DNA of 44,338 nucleotides from JAVEVF01 sp034005175 (GTDB taxonomy: Bacteria > Actinomycetota > Coriobacteriia > Anaerosomatales > SLCP01), in contig JAVEVF010000002.1 in the NCBI GenBank assembly GCA_034005175.1, forward strand, positions 1 through 44,338, given 5' to 3'. The notes under the pieces were generated by a model. It was not told where the DNA came from. It did not search any database and was given only the letters and a program-made list of their open reading frames with translations. The translations under genes were made by a program, and so were the position numbers. Positions 8,369 through 15,661 of the stretch are shown one piece after another (position 1 is the first letter of the stretch; each line of letters begins with the position of its first letter).

Positions 8369-9535
8369 ATGAATCTTCGCGAGTATCTGAGCGTATTGGC
8401 ACGAAGGAAGACCATCGTCATCGCAGTGACGGTGGCGGTCACCGTCGCGGCCGTCGTGGTTGGGCTCCGCTCAAGCGACAAAGCGACTTCTCGCGCTGTC
8501 GCAGCAATACCCTCAGTACGCGCTGAAGGCGTCATCATCCAAATCGCCCCTGAGTTCGCACTTGAACGTGAGGTCGAACTCGCCCGGTCTGAGAAGGTGA
8601 TCGCGCGAGCCGCACAGCAGACGGGGGAGTCAGAAGCCACCATACGTGCGCTCATCACAGTCGGTCCCCCTTCTCCAACGAGCAAGGGCACCATCATCTT
8701 CACAGCCACCGATGTCGACGCCACACGCGCGTCTGAGGTGGCGAATGCTGTGGCGGAGGCATACGTCGTAGTCTCCAACGAGTCTTTGCTCGATGGCCTC
8801 CAGAACTATCTCGATGCAGTGCGCACGGGATCGGCCGAGTCCTCAGAAGAGGCGCTTGCCTTTCTCAAGAGCGCAGGCGACGCTCCCCTCGAACTCTCCG
8901 AGCTCAGCCTGAACCCCCGGGCTTCTGCGCTCGATTCCCGACTTGCCGATCTGCTGGCACTTGTGGACATGGAGTCCGCGCATGCCCAGTTGGTGAGCTC
9001 GGCATCACCTCAGGACGGGGGCGCCGCTGTTGGCCGCAACGCTATCCTCGGTCTGACCCTCGGTCTGTTCCTCGGAGTGGCAGGCGCGCTCGTGCAAGAG
9101 CAGCTGGACGATCGCGTACGCACAGCCGATTCGCTGCGGCATTCGCTCGCCGAGGTGCCAACCATCGATGTGACCGGCGGTTCTGGCTACGCTCCTGAAG
9201 ACGCGCTGCACCTGCTCGCCGCCACACTGATGGCACAACCACCCGCCGGGGAGAAGCGCCTTGCTGTCTCCACCCCGACAGCGCACGCGGGTGGAGTGGA
9301 CATCCTCGGCGGCCTTACTGCTGCATTGGGCGACGAATCGGGCATCACTCTCGTCGATGCGGGTCCCCTGCTCACAGGCGCAGGAATCGCCAGTCTTCAG
9401 TCCGAGGTGAATGGCGTCATCCTCGTCGTCACGAAGGGCGTGACGCGCACATCGGAGGTCACGCAAGCCGCCGACCTCCTGCGCGACCTCAAGCAACCGC
9501 TCCGTGGCGTCGTGCTCGTCGCTGGACGGTCATGA
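8369..9535 (+). CDS. Wzz/CpsC-like chain-length protein with degenerate kinase-like C-terminus
   Basis: A 388-residue protein. It has TM1 at about 15-33, an extracytoplasmic region of about 190 residues and TM2 at about 225-243, the layout of Wzz/CpsC chain-length regulators. After TM2, residues about 296-386 resemble a BY-kinase/MinD-type domain: KRLAVSTP, an ITLVDAGPLL Walker-B-like strand, then DGV-like NGVILVV and GVVLVAG. The loop where Walker A should be (TPTAHAGGVDILGG) has no GK[ST], so the domain is probably catalytically dead. It would set polymer length with the Wzy-like protein. GGGAG lies 8 nt before ATG. It is the first gene of the plus-strand operon and overlaps the next by ATGA. 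Confidence 0.8.
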   Translation: MNLREYLSVLARRKTIVIAVTVAVTVAAVVVGLRSSDKATSRAVAAIPSVRAEGVIIQIAPEFALEREVELARSEKVIARAAQQTGESEATIRALITVGPPSPTSKGTIIFTATDVDATRASEVANAVAEAYVVVSNESLLDGLQNYLDAVRTGSAESSEEALAFLKSAGDAPLELSELSLNPRASALDSRLADLLALVDMESAHAQLVSSASPQDGGAAVGRNAILGLTLGLFLGVAGALVQEQLDDRVRTADSLRHSLAEVPTIDVTGGSGYAPEDALHLLAATLMAQPPAGEKRLAVSTPTAHAGGVDILGGLTAALGDESGITLVDAGPLLTGAGIASLQSEVNGVILVVTKGVTRTSEVTQAADLLRDLKQPLRGVVLVAGRS

Positions 9536-11007
9536 CACCCGCACCAGCACATGCCCCAGATCTTAGGGTGACAGGGACGGTCTTCGGGCGGGGAGCGCAG
9601 GCGTGCGCGCTCGTGTCTGCTACGATCCTCGTCGGCATAGCTGCGCTCACCCTCGGCCCGCTGTACCTGCTCCCCCTCATTGCGCTTGTTGCCTGGTATG
9701 CGATCATGCGCATCGCCGCCAAGCCCTCCATGGTGTTAGTTTGGATCGCTCTGTACTCACTGCTTGGCGACAAGATGATAGTGAGCACGGGGATTGGCGA
9801 AGGTCAGGGCCTCTTGCGCTTCGGGCCGCTGCTAAGCGTCGTGCTCTTGGCGGCGATGCTCCTCGTCGACAACCACACCCGAATGGCGGCACGCGATGTA
9901 GTGAACTGGGGGACGCCCGCTGTGTTGTTCGCAGCCGCGGGAGCCGTGCTCCCCGTCCTGGGCGTGATGAGCGGTAGCCCCGTGCGCACAATCACAGCTG
10001 CAATCCCTCCGCTGGCTATGGGTGCCTCACTTGTCTTCGGTGTTCTGATCGCACGCAGCGAGATTGACCCGGACCGGGGGCGTTACCTGGTGCTGCTCAC
10101 GGTATCGTGGGCTGCTGCCGCAGTGGCTGCGCTGCTGTTTCTCTTCAACCGCGGCATAGTCCTTCCCCTCGCACGGGAGTTCAACCAGTGGGGCGTCGCC
10201 ACCGCCCAGGCCCACGGCAACACCTGGCTCATCGGACGCACATCCGGTGTCTACACCAGCCCCAACGTACTCGCGATTCTGGGCGGGCTGACGCTGCTCT
10301 TCGCCGTCTTCGGCCGCCTTGTCTTCAGACAGCGCGTTGCCCTCGCCATACCCGCGTTTGCCATCCTGTTCGTGACACAGTCGCGGACGGTGATCTTCGC
10401 CACCGGTGTGGCTATCGTTATCGGAGCTATCTTCGGCAAGCGCCGGCCGGGACTCACGCGGTGGCGGACGATGTTGGGGTGGGCTCTGGTTGTCATGCTG
10501 GTGGCAGCGGCTCTCATCGGTGCCTCAGCCGTGTTTCCACAGTACGTCGAGTCGCTCACAGGTCGCATCACAGCAGCGGTGCGCATCTTTTCCGAGGGAC
10601 CCCAAGCAGATCGCAACTTCGCCGGACGGGTAGCCTTCTGGAAATCCGCCTGGACGCTCTTCCAACAGCGCCCGCTCGGCACGTTGGGTCCCCCCGAGCT
10701 TGCGTTGGGCACAGCGGTGGACAACGACTACCTGCGTTTCATCGTGCAGGGTGGAATCCTTTATGCCGGCATGTGGATCTTTTATGTCACATGGCTTGTC
10801 ACCACAGGGCTTGCGCACGGCGATGACAGGTTCATCGGCGCCGGCGGCATCTTCCTGGCTTTGACCGCACTGGCCCTGACGCCTTCGACCTATGTGATGG
10901 TCATCGGTGTATTCTCCCTCTTTGTAGGGATGCATATCGAGCACATCCGCCGACATAACCTCGAGCCCTGCACGCGGCACCACTCACAGGAAACAGGAGC
11001 GATCTAG
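9532..11007 (+). CDS. Second O-antigen ligase/Wzy-like polymerase
   Basis: A 491-residue multi-pass membrane protein with about twelve hydrophobic segments. It has LLIGRTSGVYTSPNVLA, FVTQSRTVIFATG and a periplasmic-side loop containing RVAFWKSAWTLFQQRPLGTLGPPEL and DNDYLRFIVQGG, in line with O-antigen ligase-type proteins (PF04932) or Wzy. It follows the Wzz-like gene with an ATGA overlap, the usual Wzz-Wzy pairing, so polymerase is more likely here than ligase. The label does not imply lipopolysaccharide. It differs strongly from the 6216-7703 protein, so it is not a recent duplicate. Confidence 0.82.
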   Translation: MTPAPAHAPDLRVTGTVFGRGAQACALVSATILVGIAALTLGPLYLLPLIALVAWYAIMRIAAKPSMVLVWIALYSLLGDKMIVSTGIGEGQGLLRFGPLLSVVLLAAMLLVDNHTRMAARDVVNWGTPAVLFAAAGAVLPVLGVMSGSPVRTITAAIPPLAMGASLVFGVLIARSEIDPDRGRYLVLLTVSWAAAAVAALLFLFNRGIVLPLAREFNQWGVATAQAHGNTWLIGRTSGVYTSPNVLAILGGLTLLFAVFGRLVFRQRVALAIPAFAILFVTQSRTVIFATGVAIVIGAIFGKRRPGLTRWRTMLGWALVVMLVAAALIGASAVFPQYVESLTGRITAAVRIFSEGPQADRNFAGRVAFWKSAWTLFQQRPLGTLGPPELALGTAVDNDYLRFIVQGGILYAGMWIFYVTWLVTTGLAHGDDRFIGAGGIFLALTALALTPSTYVMVIGVFSLFVGMHIEHIRRHNLEPCTRHHSQETGAI

Positions 11008-11970
11008 ATGTCAACACCTCTCGTGCTCGTCACCGGCGGCGCCGGTTTCATCGGTTCGAACATCGTGGACGGGCTGCTTGCCGATGGCGGCTATCGCGTG
11101 CGCGTTCTCGACAACTTCGCAACCGGCAGAAGAGAGAACCTCACCCACTGTCTTTCCAACATCGAGGTCATCGAGGGCGACATCCGCGATCTGGAGACGG
11201 TAGAAGAGGCAGTCGCAGACGTGGACATGGTTCTTCATGAGGCCGCGCTCCCTTCTGTGCCGCGATCAGTCAAAGCGCCCGTCACCACCAACGACGTGAA
11301 CGTCGGCGGCACGCTCAAACTGTTGAGCGCCGCACACAAGGCGGGGGTGAGGCGCGTCGTCTTAGCCTCTTCGTCCTCGGTGTATGGCGACGGTGAAGAG
11401 CTCCCGAAGCACGAGGGCATGACGCCTAAGCCACGCTCTCCGTATGCCGTCTCGAAGCTCACGTGCGAGCACTACACGAAGGTGTTCGCCGATATCTACG
11501 GCATGGAGACGCTTGCCATCCGGTACTTCAACGTCTTCGGCCCACGGCAGGACCCCACGTCGCAGTACTCAGGCGTCATCGCGAAGTTCATGACAGCCGC
11601 GCTCGACGACAAGCCGTACACGGTGCATGGCGACGGCATGCAAGCCCGCGACTTCACCTTCGTGGCAAACGTAGTCGACGCCAACCTCCGCGCGCTCAAG
11701 TGCGCGCAGCTCGACGGCTCGGCCATCAACGTAGCATGTGGAGACCACATCACCTTGCTGGACGTGATCACGACACTGAACACGCTCACCGGCCGGACGG
11801 GCACGGTCGTCTTCGCCGAGCCGCGAGTCGGCGATGTGCGGTACTCGCAGGCCGCTATCGAGCGCGCCGCCGAGGTGCTCGGCTACAAGCCCTCGGTCTC
11901 CTTCGAGGCGGGGTTGCGAGCCACCCTTGATTGGTATGCGGTGAACCGGCCCGACAAACGAGGACTGTAA
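11008..11970 (+). CDS. NAD-dependent nucleotide-sugar epimerase (extended SDR, GalE/WbpP-like)
   Basis: A 320-residue extended short-chain dehydrogenase/reductase. The N-terminal NAD motif is TGGAGFIGSN (9-18), the serine motif SSSSVYG lies at 121-127, and the catalytic Y146-x3-K150 is in SPYAVSK. RYFNVFGPRQDP and a C-terminal R-x-x-D-F-type segment (RDFTFVANVV) are typical of UDP-GlcNAc/UDP-Glc 4-epimerases of the WbpP/TviC branch. It would interconvert a UDP-hexose or UDP-HexNAc at C4 to feed the glycosyltransferases. The ATG follows the previous stop directly. The exact substrate is inferred; a 4,6-dehydratase is less likely because the TDE motif is absent. Confidence 0.87.
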   Translation: MSTPLVLVTGGAGFIGSNIVDGLLADGGYRVRVLDNFATGRRENLTHCLSNIEVIEGDIRDLETVEEAVADVDMVLHEAALPSVPRSVKAPVTTNDVNVGGTLKLLSAAHKAGVRRVVLASSSSVYGDGEELPKHEGMTPKPRSPYAVSKLTCEHYTKVFADIYGMETLAIRYFNVFGPRQDPTSQYSGVIAKFMTAALDDKPYTVHGDGMQARDFTFVANVVDANLRALKCAQLDGSAINVACGDHITLLDVITTLNTLTGRTGTVVFAEPRVGDVRYSQAAIERAAEVLGYKPSVSFEAGLRATLDWYAVNRPDKRGL

Positions 11971-13133
11971 TGCACGACACCGTACGCGACATGCCCGCCA
12001 CCGATGCCCATCTGGACAGCGTCAGCTCTGCGCAATCCGGTGAGACTCGCTCACTCAACATCGCCTACCTGTGCTTGCAGGTCACTAAGGAAGGGCAGGC
12101 GAGCCATGCGCATGTCCACGAAATCATAAGCGGGCTGCGCGAACTCGGCCACACGGTGACGCTTTACGAGCCGCGTCACCTGCGTCATTACGGTCCACTG
12201 GTCCGTGCATGGGAGTTCTACAAGACGCAGAGTCGACTGCGCCGAGAGGCGGCGGACGCAGACGTCATCTACTGCCGAGCTCATTTCGCCACGCGCATGA
12301 CGTCTAAGTGGGCCCGTCGTCAAGGTATCCCGATGGTGCTTGAAGTTAACGGCCCGTACGAAGACCTGTTCATCGCATGGCCCAAGACCCGATTTCTGCG
12401 CCAGTTCTTCGAGTGGCTCATGGGCACTGAATACCGAAACGCCGACGCGCTCCTGACGGTGACGGGCGGGTTGCAGTCCTGGTTAGCGCATGAGACCGGA
12501 CGCGATGATGTCAGGGTGGTCCCCAACGGTGCAAACCACCGGCTCTTTCATCCGGGCGTGCCCCGCATCGAGGGGCTACCCGACCGGTACGTTGCGTTTG
12601 TGGGGTCCCTTGCCCGCTGGCAGGGCATCCCGTATATGCTGGCAGCCATGTCGGAACCGCAGTGGCCTGCAGATGTCATGCTCCTCATCGCTGGAGATGG
12701 AGCAGAGCGCGACATGGTCGAGGAGGCAGCGCGAGTCAATGAGCGCGTGGTCTATCTCGGCAAGCGCCCGTATGCAGACATTCCAGCCATCCTCTGCAGC
12801 AGCATCGCGTCGCTCGTCACCATGACTGATCTGTGCGATCGCGCATCGACCGGCCTCTCGCCGCTGAAACTCTACGAAGCCATGGCGTGCGCGGTGCCCG
12901 CGATCACCACTGACTTTCCTGGCCAAGCCGAGCTGTTGCGCGATGAACGGTGTGGAATCCTCATTCCGTCCGAAGATCCCAAGGCCATCGCCGATGCAGT
13001 GGAGGCACTTGCCGCTGATCCCGAGGAAGCCCACGCGATGGGCGCGCGCGGGCGCATCGCCATCGAACGGGAGCACTCGTGGGCTAGGCGCGCCGAGCAG
13101 ACCGCAGCCATCCTCGACTCTGCCGCACGATGA
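11970..13133 (+). CDS. Glycosyltransferase family 4
   Basis: A 387-residue GT-B enzyme. The start at 11970 forms a TAATG overlap with the epimerase; an earlier in-frame start at 11931 would lie inside that gene. After a low-similarity N-terminal 30 residues the core begins LNIAYLCLQVTKEGQASHAHVHE. The C-terminal domain has FVGSLARWQGI and the donor-binding segment GLSPLKLYEAMACAVPAI, with E in place for GT4 donor binding. Part of the plus-strand polysaccharide operon. Donor sugar unknown. Confidence 0.9.
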   Translation: MHDTVRDMPATDAHLDSVSSAQSGETRSLNIAYLCLQVTKEGQASHAHVHEIISGLRELGHTVTLYEPRHLRHYGPLVRAWEFYKTQSRLRREAADADVIYCRAHFATRMTSKWARRQGIPMVLEVNGPYEDLFIAWPKTRFLRQFFEWLMGTEYRNADALLTVTGGLQSWLAHETGRDDVRVVPNGANHRLFHPGVPRIEGLPDRYVAFVGSLARWQGIPYMLAAMSEPQWPADVMLLIAGDGAERDMVEEAARVNERVVYLGKRPYADIPAILCSSIASLVTMTDLCDRASTGLSPLKLYEAMACAVPAITTDFPGQAELLRDERCGILIPSEDPKAIADAVEALAADPEEAHAMGARGRIAIEREHSWARRAEQTAAILDSAAR

Positions 13134-14317
13134 GCCAACCCCCTGACACGGGAGCCGGACCCAAGCCCACGATCCTGTACTGCGTGACCGTGCCTCTCAG
13201 CGCCTCGACGCTTCTGCGCGGTCAGCTCACGTATTTTCGCGAGCGCGGATACGATGTCCATCTCGCATGCTCCCCCGGGCCAGCGCTCGCCGATGTCGCC
13301 GAACGCGAGGGTGTGACCATCCATGAGATACCGATGGACCGTGAGGCATCCTCGCTTCTGCGCGACCTGCGCTCCCTGCGTGCGATGGTGGCGCTCATGC
13401 GCCGCATCAAACCTGACATCGTGAATGCCGGCACACCGAAAGCAGGGCTCATCGGCATGCTGGCGGCACGGTTGACGCGGGTAAGGGCCAGGGTCTACGT
13501 GCTGCGCGGGCTTCGGCTGGAGACGGCCACTGGAATGACCCGCCGTCTGCTGAGATTCACAGAAAGGCTCGCATGCACCTGCGCACACACGGTGGTATGC
13601 GTGAGCGATAGCCTGCGCGCACGCGTTACCGAGATCGGGCTCATATCACCCGAGAAGGCCCTCGTGGTTGGCTCGGGCAGCAGCAACGGGGTAGAACTCG
13701 CCCGGTTTCGCCCCGATCCCGCTCTGCGGCAAGCCGCCCAGGCAGCTCGGGAGAGACTGCATCTCGATGCCAACGCACCCACCATCGGGTTCATCGGGCG
13801 CCTCACTCGCGACAAGGGCATCGTGGAGCTCACCGACGCCTTCGAGCGGCTCTATGCGCAAGACCCGTCGCGGCGGTTGTTGCTCGTGGGCGACGCTGAG
13901 AGCGGTGACCCGCTCCCCCAGCACACGCACGAGATGCTTGATTCGCATCCCGGAGTGGCAAGAACAGGCTTTGTCGCCGAGACCGCCGCATACTACCAGC
14001 TCATGGATGTGCTATGTTTGCCGTCATACCGAGAGGGGTTCCCAAACGCGCCTCTGGAGGCGGCGGCTGCAGGCAAGCCTACCGTGACGACAGATGCCAC
14101 CGGAGCACGCGATTCTGTCGTCGATGGCAAGACCGGGCTTGTCGTGAACCTCGGCGATGTCGATGCGCTCACCTCGGCACTCGGCCGCCTGCTCGATGAC
14201 CCCCGACTATGTCGCCAGATGGGCTCGCAGGCACAGGCAAGAGCGGCAGAGCAGTTCGCGCCCCGACGCATCTGGGAAGGGCTTGAAGCAGTGTATGAGA
14301 ATGCCCTCGGCAGATGA
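13130..14317 (+). CDS. Glycosyltransferase family 4
   Basis: A 395-residue GT-B enzyme. Features are an N-terminal LYCVTVPLSASTLLRGQLTYF stretch (core: SASTLLRGQ), KPDIVNAGTPKAGLIG, the C-terminal IGFIGRLTRDKGI and the EX7E motif EGFPNAPLE followed by AAGKPTVTTD. The GTPKAG motif is typical of the CapM/EpsD/PglA-like branch that often adds the second sugar of the unit. It overlaps the previous GT4 by ATGA (13130-13133). A second-sugar role is an inference from family similarity. Confidence 0.9.
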   Translation: MSQPPDTGAGPKPTILYCVTVPLSASTLLRGQLTYFRERGYDVHLACSPGPALADVAEREGVTIHEIPMDREASSLLRDLRSLRAMVALMRRIKPDIVNAGTPKAGLIGMLAARLTRVRARVYVLRGLRLETATGMTRRLLRFTERLACTCAHTVVCVSDSLRARVTEIGLISPEKALVVGSGSSNGVELARFRPDPALRQAAQAARERLHLDANAPTIGFIGRLTRDKGIVELTDAFERLYAQDPSRRLLLVGDAESGDPLPQHTHEMLDSHPGVARTGFVAETAAYYQLMDVLCLPSYREGFPNAPLEAAAAGKPTVTTDATGARDSVVDGKTGLVVNLGDVDALTSALGRLLDDPRLCRQMGSQAQARAAEQFAPRRIWEGLEAVYENALGR

Positions 14318-14334
14318 GTGCTGACCAGCGCATC

Positions 14335-14343
14335 TGTTATAGT
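14335..14343 (+). promoter_or_regulatory. Candidate extended -10 promoter before the aminotransferase gene
   Basis: TGT-TATAGT matches an extended -10 element (TGn-TATAAT) in the 117-bp gap between the GT4 stop and the aminotransferase ATG. No clear -35 is seen. It could give the aminotransferase-dehydratase pair extra transcription within the operon. Weak evidence: motif match and position only. Confidence 0.3.
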
Positions 14344-14434
14344 GACGGCGGTCAGAAACAGGGTCATGGCCGGCATGCACAGCAGCATCGCCATGCCCTC
14401 CGGCCCTGAGATTCCTCCTTCCGGGAGCATCGCC

Positions 14435-15661
14435 ATGCCGAACGAATCCAGCCTCCTTGCAATCGACGGTGGCCACGCCGTGCGAACAACGCCCATGGGC
14501 CCCTGGCCGCACTTCGATGAAGGCGATATCGAGGCGGTCACCCAAGTGCTGCGGTCCGGCCGAGTGAACTACTGGACTGGGACTGAGGGAGTCGAGTTCG
14601 AGCGCGAGTTCGCACGGGCGCACGGCGTCAAGCATGCGATAGCCTTCGCCAATGGGACGGTTTCGCTCGAGGCCGCACTGGCGGTGCTGGGCGTGGGTCC
14701 CGGGGATGAAGTCATAGTACCGCCCCGAACCTTCATCGCCACCGCAAGCGCCGCGGTGATGCTGGGCGCGACGCCTGTCATGGCGGATGTCGACCCTGTC
14801 AGCCAGAACATCACCGCTCAGGCCATCCGCAAAGCCCTTACCAAGCGAACCCGCGCGGTCATCGTCGTGCATCTCGGCGGATGGCCCTGCGACATGGACC
14901 CCATTCTCGAGATCACCGAAGCGGCGGGTATCCCGGTCATCGAGGACTGCGCGCAAGCGCTCGGCGCAACGTACAAGGGCCATCCCGTCGGCACGATGGG
15001 CGCGCTGGGCTCGTTCTCTTTCTGCCAGGACAAGATCATGACCACCGGCGGCGAAGGAGGCATGCTCACCACCTCCGCCCCTGACCTGTGGGAGCGGGCC
15101 TGGTCGCTCAAAGACCACGGTAAGTCTTTCGCCAAGACGCGCGCCACCGCACCGGCAAGCAGCGTGGCCTTCCGCTGGGTTCATGACAGCTTCGGGACGA
15201 ACTGGCGCATGACAGAGATGCAAGCAGCGCTGGGCAGGCGCGGCATGAGTCATCTGCCTGCATGGATCGAGCGGCGGCGGCGTTCAGCCGCCGTGCTTGA
15301 TGCGGCGTTCTCGGAGCTTGAGGGGCTGCGTGTCACGGTTCCGCCACCGGAGTTCGGCCATGCGTATTACAAGTACTACACGTTCGTGCGCCCCGAGCGT
15401 CTCTCAGATGGTTGGGATCGCGATCGAATCGCGGCAGCCATCACTGCTGAGGGCATCCCGTGCTTCACAGGCACCTGCCCCGAGATCTACCGGGAACTCG
15501 CATTCGAGCGTGCCAGCCTCGCGCCTGCCGAGCGGTTGGGGGTCGCACGCGAACTCGGCGAGACATCGTTGATGTTCCTCGTGCACCCTACCCTCGGTGA
15601 TGCCGAGATGAACGATACAGCTGCTGCGGTATCCAAGGTGATGGCGGTGGCGACGAAGTGA
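14435..15661 (+). CDS. DegT/DnrJ/EryC1/StrS-family PLP aminotransferase
   Basis: A 408-residue fold-type I aminotransferase. K200 in SFCQDKIMTTGGEGG is the PLP Schiff-base lysine, D171 in VIEDCAQALG contacts the pyridine nitrogen, and GRVNYWTG and AFANGTVSLEAAL are family-typical. These enzymes transfer an amino group from glutamate to a nucleotide-linked 4-keto or 3-keto sugar. The ATG at 14435 has GGGAG 8 nt upstream; an open frame from GTG 14318 would add 39 residues without family similarity. The next gene, a PglF/FlaA1-type dehydratase, overlaps by GTGA, so PglE-like amination of a UDP-4-keto-6-deoxy-HexNAc is the best fit. Confidence 0.9.
   Translation: MPNESSLLAIDGGHAVRTTPMGPWPHFDEGDIEAVTQVLRSGRVNYWTGTEGVEFEREFARAHGVKHAIAFANGTVSLEAALAVLGVGPGDEVIVPPRTFIATASAAVMLGATPVMADVDPVSQNITAQAIRKALTKRTRAVIVVHLGGWPCDMDPILEITEAAGIPVIEDCAQALGATYKGHPVGTMGALGSFSFCQDKIMTTGGEGGMLTTSAPDLWERAWSLKDHGKSFAKTRATAPASSVAFRWVHDSFGTNWRMTEMQAALGRRGMSHLPAWIERRRRSAAVLDAAFSELEGLRVTVPPPEFGHAYYKYYTFVRPERLSDGWDRDRIAAAITAEGIPCFTGTCPEIYRELAFERASLAPAERLGVARELGETSLMFLVHPTLGDAEMNDTAAAVSKVMAVATK

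Noticed and set aside
6216..11007. Reading the O-antigen ligase genes as evidence for lipopolysaccharide
   Set aside because: The family name covers Wzy and ligases in monoderms; no lipid A, Wza, Lpt or other outer-membrane gene is present.
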